A stretch of DNA of 64,000 bases from Streptomyces flavochromogenes (GTDB taxonomy: Bacteria > Actinomycetota > Actinomycetes > Streptomycetales > Streptomycetaceae). This document shows, in pieces, positions 45,747 to 55,400 of this stretch (position 1 is the stretch's first letter; each line of letters opens with the position of its first letter). The notes beneath the pieces are model-generated. The model saw nothing but the letters and a program-made list of their open reading frames with translations, was not told the origin of the DNA and searched no databases. The stretch is taken from NCBI RefSeq assembly GCF_000717595.1, contig NZ_JNZO01000039.1:8965-72964 (forward strand). Direction: 5' to 3'. Both the position numbers and the translations under genes were made by a program.

Positions 45747-48700
45747 TGCAGAGCGCGTCGGACCAGCTGCCGGAGCACGACTACCCCGACCACTGGGAAG
45801 CGGACGTGGTGCTCCGCGACGGCGGCACCGCACGCATCCGGCCCATCACGGCCGACGACGCCGACCGCCTCGTCAGCTTCTACGAGCAGGTCTCGGACGA
45901 GTCGAAGTACTACCGCTTCTTCGCCCCCTACCCGCGGCTGTCCGCCAAGGACGTGCACCGATTCACGCACCACGACTTCGTGGACCGGGTCGGCCTCGCG
46001 GCGACCGTGGGCGGCGAGTTCATCGCCACCGTGCGCTACGACCGCATCGACGACCGGGGCATGCCCGCCTCCGCACCGGCCGACGAGGCCGAGGTCGCCT
46101 TCCTCGTCCAGGACGCCCACCAGGGACGCGGCGTCGCCTCCGCCCTGCTCGAACACATCGCGGCCGTCGCGCGCGAGCGGGACATCCGGCGCTTCGCCGC
46201 CGAGGTGCTCCCCGCCAACACCAAGATGATCAAGGTGTTCACCGACGCGGGCTACACCCAGAAGCGCAGTTTCGAGGACGGGTCCGTACGGCTCCACCTC
46301 GACCTCGAACCCACCGACCGCTCCCTCGCCGTCCAGCGCGCACGGGAGCAGCGTGCCGAGGCCCGCTCCGTGCAGCGCCTCCTCACGCCCCGGTCCGTCG
46401 CCGTCGTCGGCGCCGGACGCACACCCGGCGGCGTCGGCCGGACCGTCCTGCGCAACCTCCTCGGGGCCGGGTTCGCCGGACGCGTGTACGCGGTCAACGC
46501 CGCGCTCGCCGGGAACGACGGGCCCGTCGAGTTCGACGGCGTCCCCGCCCACCCCTCCGTCGCGGCCATCGGCGAGCCCGTCGACCTCGCGATCGTCGCC
46601 GTCCCCGCCGAACGGGTGCCGGAAGTCGTCGCCGACTGCGGCGAGCACGGCGTCCAGGGCCTGGTCGTCCTCTCCGCCGGATACGCCGAGAGCGGGGCGG
46701 ACGGGCGCGAGCGGCAGCGTCAGCTGGTCCGGCAGGCACGCTCGTACGGCATGCGGATCATCGGGCCGAACGCCTTCGGGATCATCAACACCACCGCCGA
46801 CGTCCGGCTCAACGCCTCCCTCGCCCCGCAGATGCCGGCCGCCGGTCGGATCGGGCTCTTCACCCAGTCCGGCGCGATCGGCATCGCCCTCCTCGCAGGA
46901 CTGCACCGGCGGGGCGCCGGGCTCTCCTCCTTCATCTCGGCCGGCAACCGCGCCGACGTCTCCGGCAACGACTTCCTCCAGCACTGGTACGACGATCCCG
47001 GCACCGACGTCGTCCTGCTCTACCTGGAGTCGATCGGCAACCCCCGGAAGTTCACCCGGCTCGCGCGCCGCACCGCCGCCGTCAAGCCGGTCGTCGTCGT
47101 CAAGGGGGCCCGGCACAGCGGCAGCGCGCCGCCCGGACACCGGGTGCCCGTCACCCGCATCCCGCACGCCACGGTCTCCGCGCTGCTCCGCCAGGCCGGC
47201 GTCATCCGCGTCGACACCGTCACCGAGCTGGTGGACGCCGGACTGCTGCTCGCCGCCCAGCCGCTGCCCGCCGGGCCCCGGGTCGCGATCCTCGGCAACT
47301 CCGAGTCCCTCGGCCTTCTCACGTACGACGCCTGCCTGACGGAGGGGCTGCGCCCGCTGCGACCGCTCGACCTCACCACGGCGGCGGAGCCGGCGGACTT
47401 CCGGGACGCCCTCGTGGCGGCGCTCGCGGACGAGACGTCCGACGCGGTCGTCGTGAACGCGATCCCCTGGGTCGGCGAGAACGGCGCCACCGAGTTCGGC
47501 GACGGAGAGGTCCTCGCGGCCTCCCTCCGCGAGGCCGTCGCCTCCGCCCCGGCCCCCACGAAGCCGGTCGTCGTCGTCCATGTCGAGATGGGCGGCCTCG
47601 CGGAGGCCCTCGCGGTCGCCACGAGCACGCGCCCGACGGCACCGGGACGCGCTGCGGCCACCGCCTCGGGACCCCGGCCGACCGGACTCCCGACCGCCCC
47701 GGGGTCCGAGCCCGGGGCAGGGCCCGGCGGCCTCCGGCCCGCCACCCGGACGGCCGGCCCCGGACCGTCCGGCCAGGGAACGGGCGCCGCCGTGTCCGCC
47801 CCCGGCGTCCCGGGAGCGACCCCGCCCGCAGCGGCACCGGCCCCCGCGTCCGGCACCGCTGCCGTCGGCGCCGAGGGCGACCCGGCCCCCGCGTCCGTCC
47901 CCGCCCCGCCCGCCACCATCCCCTCCTACCCCGCCGCCGAGCGGGCCGTGCGGGCGCTGGCCGAGGCCGTCCGGTACGGGCAGTGGCGGCGTCAGGCCGC
48001 CGATCCCGGGCGGGTGCCCGAGTACGACGACATCGACGAGGCGGCGGCCGCCGCGCTCATCGAGCGGGTGCTCGGCGGCGACGACGCCGACCCGCGCGGT
48101 GTGACCCTCGACACCGCGCAGGCGGGGGAGCTGCTCGCCCGGTACGGCATCACCGTCCTGCCCACGCTGCCCGCCCCCGCCCCCGACGCCGCCGTCGCGG
48201 CCGCCGGCCGGCTCGGTTACCCGGTGGCCCTCAAGACGACCGCGCCCCACCTCCGCCACCGCCCCGACCTCGGGGGCGTACGGCTCGATCTGGCGTCCGA
48301 GGAACAGCTCCGGACGGCCTACGCCGAGCTGACCGAGGTTCTCGGCAAGCCCGAGGAGCTCCAGCCGGTCGTCCAGGCGATGGTGCCCCGTGGGGTCGAC
48401 ACCGTCGTCCGCTCCGCCATCGACCCGGCCGTCGGCGCCGTCCTCTCCTTCGGCCTCGCGGGAGCGGCGTCCGAGCTGCTCGGCGACACGGCCCACCGGC
48501 TGGTGCCGGCCACCGACCGGGACGTCGCCGAACTGGTCCGGTCCCTCCGCACGGCCCCGCTGCTGTTCGGCTGGCGCGGCTCCGCCCCCGTCGACACCCC
48601 GGCCCTCGAAGAGGTCCTGCTCCGGGTGTCCCGCCTGGTCGACGACCACCCCGAGGTGGTCGCCGTCTCCCTGGAGCCGGTGGTCGTGGCGCCGCGCGGG

Positions 48701-48784
48701 CTGTCCGTCCTCGGCGCCACCGTCCGGCTGGCCCCGCCGCCGCCCCGCACCGACCTCGGCCCGCGCAGCCTGCCGAGTTACTGA
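45746..48784 (+). CDS. GNAT acetyltransferase fused to NDP-forming acyl-CoA synthetase
   Basis: A 1012-residue protein-lysine acetyltransferase of the PatA/Pat group. Residues 20-190 are a GNAT domain, with the acetyl-CoA site in FLVQDAHQGRGVASALLEH. Residues 205-600 are CoA-binding and ligase domains (VAVVGAGRTPGGVGRTVLRNLL, LFTQSGAIGIALL, VKPVVVVKGARHSG). Residues 600-735 are a Pro/Ala/Gly-rich spacer of about 130 residues. The rest is an ATP-grasp domain (LLARYGITVLPTLPAP, GYPVALKTTAPHLRHRPDLGGVRLD). The acetyltransferase is N-terminal, unlike enteric PatZ/Pka. Such proteins acetylate and switch off acetyl-CoA synthetases. In many of them the synthetase half only senses acetyl-CoA. Confidence 0.93.
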   Translation: MQSASDQLPEHDYPDHWEADVVLRDGGTARIRPITADDADRLVSFYEQVSDESKYYRFFAPYPRLSAKDVHRFTHHDFVDRVGLAATVGGEFIATVRYDRIDDRGMPASAPADEAEVAFLVQDAHQGRGVASALLEHIAAVARERDIRRFAAEVLPANTKMIKVFTDAGYTQKRSFEDGSVRLHLDLEPTDRSLAVQRAREQRAEARSVQRLLTPRSVAVVGAGRTPGGVGRTVLRNLLGAGFAGRVYAVNAALAGNDGPVEFDGVPAHPSVAAIGEPVDLAIVAVPAERVPEVVADCGEHGVQGLVVLSAGYAESGADGRERQRQLVRQARSYGMRIIGPNAFGIINTTADVRLNASLAPQMPAAGRIGLFTQSGAIGIALLAGLHRRGAGLSSFISAGNRADVSGNDFLQHWYDDPGTDVVLLYLESIGNPRKFTRLARRTAAVKPVVVVKGARHSGSAPPGHRVPVTRIPHATVSALLRQAGVIRVDTVTELVDAGLLLAAQPLPAGPRVAILGNSESLGLLTYDACLTEGLRPLRPLDLTTAAEPADFRDALVAALADETSDAVVVNAIPWVGENGATEFGDGEVLAASLREAVASAPAPTKPVVVVHVEMGGLAEALAVATSTRPTAPGRAAATASGPRPTGLPTAPGSEPGAGPGGLRPATRTAGPGPSGQGTGAAVSAPGVPGATPPAAAPAPASGTAAVGAEGDPAPASVPAPPATIPSYPAAERAVRALAEAVRYGQWRRQAADPGRVPEYDDIDEAAAAALIERVLGGDDADPRGVTLDTAQAGELLARYGITVLPTLPAPAPDAAVAAAGRLGYPVALKTTAPHLRHRPDLGGVRLDLASEEQLRTAYAELTEVLGKPEELQPVVQAMVPRGVDTVVRSAIDPAVGAVLSFGLAGAASELLGDTAHRLVPATDRDVAELVRSLRTAPLLFGWRGSAPVDTPALEEVLLRVSRLVDDHPEVVAVSLEPVVVAPRGLSVLGATVRLAPPPPRTDLGPRSLPSY

Positions 48785-48811
48785 AGGGCCTGAGGGGGGC
48801 CGACAGCCCCG

Positions 48812-48825
48812 TAGGATGGAGTCCA
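48812..48825 (+). promoter_or_regulatory. -10 element TAGGAT placed for a leaderless transcript
   Basis: TAGGAT at 48812-48817 with seven bases before ATG 48825. The alternative ATG at 48816 lies inside this element, favouring 48825 as the true start. Confidence 0.45.
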
Positions 48826-49421
48826 TGGCGAAGACCGGTACGACGACCCAGGGGCTGCGCGCGGCGATCGAGCGCAGCGGCTACTACCCGGCCCTCGTGG
48901 CCGAGGCGGTGGAGGCCGCTGTCGGCGGCGAGGCCGTCGCGTCGTACGTCGTGCACCAGGAGACCACGTTCGACGCCAACGAGGTCCGGCGCCATGTCAC
49001 CGTCCTCGTCCTGACGCCGCACCGCTTCATCGTCAGCCACACCGACGAGCAGGCCGCGGACACCAGCTCCCCGACGCCGTACGCCACGACGTCCACCGAG
49101 TCCGTGAAGCTCGACCGGATCTCGTCGGTCGTCGTGAGCCGTGTCGTCGCCAACCCGGAGTCGTACACCCCCGGCACGCTGCCCCGCGAGGTGGTCCTCA
49201 CCATCGGCTGGGGCGCCGTCTCCCGCATCGACCTGGAGCCCGCCGCCTGCGGCGACGCGAACTGCGACGCCGACCACGGTTACACGGGCAACGCCACCGC
49301 CGACGACCTCAGCCTCCGGGTGAGCGAGGCCGGGGACGGCCCGGACACCGTCCGGCAGACCCTCGTCTTCGCCCAGGCCCTGTCCGAAGCCATCGCGGCC
49401 ACCGCCGCCCCCACCCGCTGA
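48825..49421 (+). CDS. DUF5998 family protein
   Basis: A 198-residue soluble actinobacterial protein. It begins MAKTGTTTQGLRAAIERSGYYPALVAEAVEAAVGGE, followed by a beta-rich block (RRHVTVLVLTPHRFIVSHTDE, ISSVVVSRVVANPESY, VVLTIGWGAVSRIDLEPA) and two cysteines in CGDANCDADHGYTG. A PH-like fold is possible but I cannot confirm it. It is coupled to the following phosphodiesterase gene by a TGATG stop/start overlap, so the two likely share a task. Function unknown. Confidence 0.83.
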   Translation: MAKTGTTTQGLRAAIERSGYYPALVAEAVEAAVGGEAVASYVVHQETTFDANEVRRHVTVLVLTPHRFIVSHTDEQAADTSSPTPYATTSTESVKLDRISSVVVSRVVANPESYTPGTLPREVVLTIGWGAVSRIDLEPAACGDANCDADHGYTGNATADDLSLRVSEAGDGPDTVRQTLVFAQALSEAIAATAAPTR

Positions 49422-50626
49422 TGGTGCAGCCGACCGCCGTGACCCACGGCTGGCCCGACGACCCGGTTCCGCTCGCCCCGGACACCGCTCCGGTCCCCGA
49501 GTACACCTTCGGCTCGCTCGGTGACGTGCTGCCGACGCTCGTCGCCGGTCAGGACGTGCCCGGGTTCGACGCCCGGATCGCCGAGCTCTCCCCGGCCGAC
49601 CGCAACTGCGTCTTCCTGATCGACGGGCTGGGCTGGGAGCAGATCAAGGCCCACCCGGACGAGGCCCCCTTTCTGACCTCGCTCCTCGGCTCCTCGCGCG
49701 GGGGCACCGGCCGTCCGATCACCGCCGGCTTCCCCGCGACCACGGCGACCTCGCTCGCCTCGGTCGGCACCGGCCGCTACCCCGGTACGCACGGGCTGCC
49801 CGGCTACACCGTGCGCAACCCCGACACCGGCGAGCTGATGAACCAGCTCCGCTGGAAGCCGTGGACCGCGCCGCACGTCTGGCAGCCGTACCCCACCGTC
49901 TTCCAGCTCGCCCACAAGGCCGGGATCCACACCGCCCAGGTCTCCTCCCCGATCTTCGAGCAGACCCCGCTCACCAAGGTCGCGCTCAGCGGCGGAACGT
50001 TTCACGGGCGGCTCTCCGGCGAGGAGCGCATGGACTTCGCCGCCGAGCAGCTCGCCGCCGGCGACCGCTCGCTGGTCTACACGTACTACAGCGAACTCGA
50101 CGGCGCCGGCCACCGCTTCGGCATCGACTCCGACGCCTGGCGCGGCCAGCTGATGTTCGTCGACCGGCTCGTGCAGCGGCTCGCCGAGCAGCTGCCGCCC
50201 CGCTCGGCGCTGTACGTCACGGCCGACCACGGCATGGTGGACATCCCCTTCGACGAGCAGCACCGCATCGACTTCGACGAGGACTGGGAGCTCCGCGCGG
50301 GCGTCGCCCTCCTGGGCGGCGAGGGACGTGCCCGGCATGTCTACGCCGTGCCCGGCGCCGAGGCGGACGTCCTCACCTGCTGGCGCGAGGTGATCGGCGA
50401 GCAGTTCTGGGTCGCGAGCCGCGATGAGGCGATCTCGCTCGGCTGGTTCGGGGACGACATCGACGAGCGCGTGTACGGGCGGATCGGCGACGTCGTCGCC
50501 GCGGCCCACGACGACGTGGCGATCACCGCCTCCGTGAACGAGCCTCACGAGTCCGCGATGGCAGGCATGCACGGATCCATGACCTCTGCGGAGCAGCTCG
50601 TCCCGCTGCTCGAAGTCCGCTCCTGA
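49421..50626 (+). CDS. Alkaline-phosphatase-superfamily phosphodiesterase (nucleotide pyrophosphatase type)
   Basis: A 401-residue metal-dependent phosphodiesterase. The first metal ligand is in VFLIDGLGWEQ, the nucleophilic threonine is in FPATTATSLASVGTG, and later ligands are in YYSELDGAGHRFG and YVTADHGMVDIP. The fold is that of type I phosphodiesterase/nucleotide pyrophosphatase enzymes. No signal peptide is seen, so it is probably cytoplasmic. ATG at 49421 shares a base with the upstream stop (TGATG). Substrate may be a nucleotide sugar, dinucleotide or phosphonoacetate; sequence does not decide. Confidence 0.9.
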   Translation: MVQPTAVTHGWPDDPVPLAPDTAPVPEYTFGSLGDVLPTLVAGQDVPGFDARIAELSPADRNCVFLIDGLGWEQIKAHPDEAPFLTSLLGSSRGGTGRPITAGFPATTATSLASVGTGRYPGTHGLPGYTVRNPDTGELMNQLRWKPWTAPHVWQPYPTVFQLAHKAGIHTAQVSSPIFEQTPLTKVALSGGTFHGRLSGEERMDFAAEQLAAGDRSLVYTYYSELDGAGHRFGIDSDAWRGQLMFVDRLVQRLAEQLPPRSALYVTADHGMVDIPFDEQHRIDFDEDWELRAGVALLGGEGRARHVYAVPGAEADVLTCWREVIGEQFWVASRDEAISLGWFGDDIDERVYGRIGDVVAAAHDDVAITASVNEPHESAMAGMHGSMTSAEQLVPLLEVRS

Positions 50627-50693
50627 ACCCTCCGGAACCCCGGCCCCCCGGAAGCCCGTCCCCCTCCACGACCTGAAAGGTCCCCGTCCCGTC

Positions 50694-51341
50694 ATGCCCG
50701 AGCTGGTCTTCTTCTCCGGAACCATGGATTGCGGGAAGAGCACCCTGGCCCTCCAGATCGCCCACAACCGTGACGCGCGAGGGCTCCAGGGCGTGATCTT
50801 CACCCGTGACGACCGGGCGGGCGAGGGCAAGCTCTCCTCCCGGCTCGGTCTGGTGACGGAGGCGGTCGAGGCGCCGCAGGGCATGGACCTGTACGCGTAC
50901 CTCGTCGCCCAGCTCTCCCAGGGCGGCAAGGCCGACTACGTGATCGTCGACGAGGCCCAGTTCCTCGCCCCGGAGCAGATCGACCAGCTCGCCCGGGTCG
51001 TCGACGACCTCGGTCTCGACGTCTTCGCCTTCGGCATCACCACCGACTTCAGGACCAAGCTCTTCCCCGGCTCGCAGCGGCTCATCGAGCTGGCGGACCG
51101 CATCGAGCAGCTCCAGGTCGAGGCGCTGTGCTGGTGCGGCGCCCGCGCCACCCACAACGCCCGCACGGTGGGCGGCGTGATGGTCGTCGAGGGCGAGCAG
51201 GTGGTCGTCGGCGACGTGAACCGCCCGGCCGAGGAGATCGGTTACGAGGTGCTGTGCCGGCGCCACCACCGGCGCCGGATGACCTCCGCCTCGGCCCGTG
51301 CGGGGGCCCTCTCCCCGGACGTGCTGCCGGTCACCGGCTGA
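50694..51341 (+). CDS. tdk: Thymidine kinase (type II)
   Basis: Phosphorylates thymidine in nucleotide salvage, 215 residues. The P-loop is FFSGTMDCGKSTLALQ (GTMDCGKS). The Walker B-like DEAQF is in YVIVDEAQFLAPEQ, and the lasso region is CWCGARATHNARTV with zinc-type cysteines, plus later CRRHH. ATG at 50694 is preceded by a weak GAAAGG site. It is the last gene of the core-genome segment; accessory content begins just downstream. Confidence 0.93.
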   Translation: MPELVFFSGTMDCGKSTLALQIAHNRDARGLQGVIFTRDDRAGEGKLSSRLGLVTEAVEAPQGMDLYAYLVAQLSQGGKADYVIVDEAQFLAPEQIDQLARVVDDLGLDVFAFGITTDFRTKLFPGSQRLIELADRIEQLQVEALCWCGARATHNARTVGGVMVVEGEQVVVGDVNRPAEEIGYEVLCRRHHRRRMTSASARAGALSPDVLPVTG

Positions 51342-51444
51342 GCACGCGGGGGGCCCGGCCCGTACGGCGGGACCGGAGCGGGAGAGAAACGGTATCGGGG
51401 CGCTCGACTCTGGCGGAGTAGTTCTCTGCAGGAGGAGTCTTTCG

Positions 51445-51879
51445 ATGAAACATCCCCCGGACCGGATCGACGTGGCCGAGGGGCTGCGCCACATCCTTCA
51501 GGAGCTGTCCGCCATCGAGCGGTCGGTCGAGGGTGAACGCGCGGGCCTGCCGGATGCCCGTACGGACGGAGAGGGGTCCTGGGACGGGCCCGGGTTCACC
51601 GTCGAGACCGTCAGCGACAACAGCATGCACACCGTGGTGGACATCAGGGCGCTGCGCGGTCCCGGCCGGCCCTTGCCCGACCGTGCCGGGCCCGACGAGG
51701 AAGAGGCCGCCGCGCTGCGCGCAACCGTGCGCGCGCTGCTCGACCTGGCGGACATCGGATCCGGGCGCGCGTGTACCACGGTGGTCCTCACCGAGCGGGG
51801 GCCACGGGTGGTCAGTTGCCGGCTGGGCGGCGGCGCGACCGTGTTCGCGCGCGAGCCGGGGCCGGGAGGAGTGGGCTGA
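51445..51879 (+). CDS. Hypothetical protein
   Basis: A 144-residue soluble protein I do not recognise. The N-terminus is helical (DVAEGLRHILQELSAIERSVEGE), with a middle part GFTVETVSDNSMHTVVDIRAL, a helix RATVRALLDLADI, and a C-terminal beta-like TTVVLTERGPRVVSCRLGGGATVF. No membrane segment or catalytic motif. ATG at 51445 follows GGAGGAG, a strong ribosome site. It lies between tdk and the repeat-protein gene, at the border of the accessory region. Confidence 0.7.
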   Translation: MKHPPDRIDVAEGLRHILQELSAIERSVEGERAGLPDARTDGEGSWDGPGFTVETVSDNSMHTVVDIRALRGPGRPLPDRAGPDEEEAAALRATVRALLDLADIGSGRACTTVVLTERGPRVVSCRLGGGATVFAREPGPGGVG

Positions 51880-51881
51880 GC

Positions 51882-51935
51882 GGGGCCGCCGGGGCCGCCG
51901 GGGCCGCCGGGGTCGCCGGGGTCGCCGGGGTCGTA
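51882..51935. repeat. Six tandem 9-bp units, GGGGYCGCC
   Basis: Three copies of GGGGCCGCC, two of GGGGTCGCC and one of GGGGTCGTA follow the stop of the preceding gene directly. They are not within a supported gene. Confidence 0.85.
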
Positions 51936-52116
51936 CGGGGCGGGCCGAGCGGGATTCGGTAGGACGGTTGTACCCGGGCTGACCTGGCGTTCCCGGGTGC
52001 GTTCCCGTGCCCTGCCGGAAGGCGGTATCGGCTCGGGAACGGTCCGGGAACGGGTCGCCGGAGAGTACGTGGTGTCGGGAAGCAGAACCGAAGAAACCAC
52101 GTAAAGGGGATAGGCC

Positions 52117-52422
52117 ATGGGACGCAAGTCGACTGGACTCGCCGGGATCGTCGTCGCCGCCGCTCTCGCCCTCGGGCTCGGGATCACGGTGGAGACGGGT
52201 CACGGGCAGAGCCGGCCGGCCGGCGTGCAGGTCCAGGCCGACGACCAGGGCCCGACGGTGATCGGCAAGGGTGGCGTGGTTCGGGTCGGCGCGACCGATG
52301 ACCAGGGTCCGACCGTCATCGGGTCCGGGGTCGTCCAGGCGGGTGCCACCGACGACCAGGGCCCGACGGTGATCGGCAAGGGCGCGCCCGCCGCCGGCGG
52401 TCAGAGCGTCTTCGCCGCCTGA
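52117..52422 (+). CDS. Small exported protein with three DDQGPTVIG repeats
   Basis: A 101-residue protein. Residues 7-27 are hydrophobic (GLAGIVVAAALALGLGITV), a signal peptide or membrane anchor. The rest is three copies of an 18-19-residue unit starting DDQGPTVIG[K/S]G, separated by VV..VGAT or VVQAGAT. There are no cysteines or catalytic motifs. ATG at 52117 follows AAGGGG. The gene is convergent with a large AfsR-like regulator; AfsR of S. coelicolor is also next to a small repeat protein (AfsS), but the repeat sequences differ and I do not claim homology. Role unknown. Confidence 0.75.
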   Translation: MGRKSTGLAGIVVAAALALGLGITVETGHGQSRPAGVQVQADDQGPTVIGKGGVVRVGATDDQGPTVIGSGVVQAGATDDQGPTVIGKGAPAAGGQSVFAA

Positions 52423-52481
52423 TTCCCCGCCCGTACGTCGGCCACGTCGCCGGCCCGGCCACGTCGGCCACGTCGGTGACG

Positions 52482-55400
52482 TCAGCTGCGACGGCGTTCC
52501 GCCGGGACGCCCATCTCGCCGAACAGGTCCTCCGCCGAGCGCTCGTTGCGCGCCGCCTCCTCCGAGAGGCCGAGGGCGGCCTGGGCGCGGGCCATGCCGG
52601 ACAGGGCGTAGGCCATCTCGATGCGGAAGTCGAGGGAGTGCGCCACCTCGTGGGCGCTCTCGTGCAGCCCGAGCGCCGCCACGTACTCCTTGCGCTTGTA
52701 GAGATAGCGGCCGACGGTGTTCTCGACCTTGGCCCGGCGCAGTGGAGAAACGTTTGGCCCGATGGTTTCCATGGCTCGGTCCGCGTACCGGACGGCCTGA
52801 TCGTCCCTGCCGAGACGCTGGGCGACCTCCGCGAGCAGCGCGAGGGCCAGGGCCACCTGCCCCGGGTCGCTGTTCTCGGTGCACAGCGCACGCGCCCGCG
52901 CGAGGGACAAGTCGGCGGCCTCGTTGTCGCCGAGGCAGGCGTGGGCGAACGCCAGGTCCGTGAAGGCCACCAACTTGTTCTCGTGCTGGCCCAGTTCGTC
53001 GCAGAGCGCGATCGCCCGACGGGCCGCCGACGCCGCCTCCTCGTGCCGCCCCCACTGCTCGTACAACGTGCTGAGCAGGGTGAGGCTCTCGGCCTCCGCC
53101 CGGCTGGCGCCCAGCTCCCGCTGGTGCGCGATCGACTTCTCCAGATGGGACAGCGCCTGCGGGAACCGGCCGAGCAGACTGTTCAGCTGGCCGAGGGCGC
53201 CCTCGCTGTGGGCCAAGGTCTGGACGTCCCCCAGCCGTTCGGCGACGTCCCGGCCCTCCGTGGCCACCTCGATGCCCTCGGCGAAACGGCCCAGCTTCCA
53301 GCACGCCACACCCAGATTGGACAGGCTCACACCCAGCAGCGGCAGTTCGCCGAGCCGGCGCGCGGCCGCCACCGCCAGCAGCCCCATCGAGCGGAACTCC
53401 TCCAACTGGCCCCGCGCACTGAGCTGGAAGGCCAGATTGCGGCTCAGGAACACGGTGTGGCGGTCGTGTCCGAGCCGGTCCGCCAGGCCCACCGTCCCGA
53501 GCAGGGACCCCTGCTCCCGCGCGAACCACTGCTCGGCCTGCTCGCTCTCCGCGAACCGCGGCAGCCGCATGAGCCACGCGTCCGCGTCCTCCACCTCCGC
53601 CACCTCGGTGGGGATGCGGCGCCGGCCCGGGAACATCACCTGGCAGGCCGACTCCGTCGCCGCCAGGTAGTAGTCGAGCAGCCGGCGCGTCGACGCGGAG
53701 TCGTCCTCCTCCGTCGCCGTCGACCTGAGGCTCTGCGCGAAACTGCGCACCAGGTCGTGGAAGGTGTACAGGCCGATCTCCGGCTGCTGCAACAGATGGA
53801 CGTCCAGGAGGAGTTCCAGGATGTCCTCGGCGTCGGCCGGATCGGTCTCCAGGAGAGCGGCCGCCGCGTACACGTCGAGGTCGCCGCCGGGATGCAGTGC
53901 CAGGCTGCGGAACGCGGTCCGGCAGTCCTGCTCCAGGGCCTGGTACGACAGGCGCAGGGTGGCGGCGACGCTGCGCTGCCCCGAACTCAGCTCGTCCAGA
54001 CGGCGCGTCTCGTCGCGCAGCCGGTCGGCCAGGTAACGTAACGTCCAGCGCGGCCTGTTGCGCAGCCGGGCGGTCGCGATCCGCAGCGCCAGCGGAAGAT
54101 GACCGCACAGCCGCGCCAGTTCGGCCGCCGCCTCCGGCTCCGCCGCGTACCGCCGTTCGCCCAGGGTCTCCGCCATCAGTGCCGCGCACTCCGCCGGCGA
54201 CATCACGTCGATCGAGATCCACTGTGCCGAGTCGAGGTCCACGAGCCGGGCCCGGCTGGTGACGAGGACCAGGCAGCCCGGGGTGGTCGGCAGCAGCGGT
54301 CGCACGCCGTCGGCGTCGGCGGCGTTGTCGAGGAGCAGCAGCAGACGCTTCCCGGTGACGGTCGACCGCCACAGCGCCGTACGACCCGCGAGGTCCTCCG
54401 GAATGCGCGAGCCCGGCACACCCAGGGCGCGTAACAGGCTGTCGAGCGCTCCGCCGGCGGTCACCGGCTGCTCGCCGGGCGTGTAGCCGCGCAGGTCGAT
54501 GTAGAGCTGGCCGTCGGGGAACTCGGAGGCCAGCGAGTGCGCCGCGTGCACGGCCAGAGAGGTCTTGCCGCTGCCGCCCATGCCGTCCAGGGACACGATC
54601 CGGGAATGCCGCGCGCAGTCCCGGCCCGCCGAGTCGAGCAGCTCCCGCAGTTCGTCACCGCGGCCGGTGAAGTCCGCCAGGTCGTACGGCAGGGTGCACG
54701 GTGCCTCGGTGGGCGCCGCCGCCGTCAAGACCACCGGGGCCGCGACGGGCGGGGGGACGGGGGCGGCCAGCTCCGGGCTGTCGCGCAGGATCCCCTCGTA
54801 CACCTTGGTCAGCCGGGGGCCCGGGTCGACGCCCAGCTCCTCCACCAGGAGCTCGCGGACCCGGCTGTACTCCTCAAGGGCCTCCGCCTGCCGGCCCGAG
54901 CGGTACAGGGCGAGCATCAACTGGGCGCGCAGCGACTCGTGCAGGGGATGCGCCTGCACCAGATCCCGCAGATCGACGACGAGTTCCGCCGTCTCGCCGA
55001 GACCGAGGCGGAGATCGAAGAGCTGCTCCGCGGCGGCGAGCCTGCGCTCCTCCAGCGCGGTGGCCGCCGCCTCGATCACCGGGCCGCCCGCCCCCGACAG
55101 GATCGGGCCCCGCCACAGGCCGAGGGCCCGGCGCAGCGCCTCCACCGCGTCGACCGTCCGGCCCTCGCCCGGGGCGTCCCGGGCCGATTTCACAAGACTG
55201 CCGAACTCCGTCAGGTCGAGCTGCTCCGGAGCGAGGGCCACCCGGTATCCGGGGCCGTCGGTGACGATGACCTCGCTGCCCGCGGGGATGCGCCGACGCA
55301 GATCCGCGACCGCCTTGCGGACCTGGTGCGAGGCGGTCGCCGGCGGGTCCTCGGCCCAGGCCGACTCCACGAGCCGGCCGATCGTCAGGACCCTTCCGGG

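Noticed and set aside
45548..48826. Long minus-strand frame opposite the acetyltransferase/synthetase gene
   Set aside because: Gly/Arg/Val-rich shadow with no domain motif; the plus strand encodes a complete multi-domain enzyme.
52117..52422. AfsS homologue
   Set aside because: The neighbourhood is similar but the repeat sequence and the hydrophobic N-terminus do not match AfsS.
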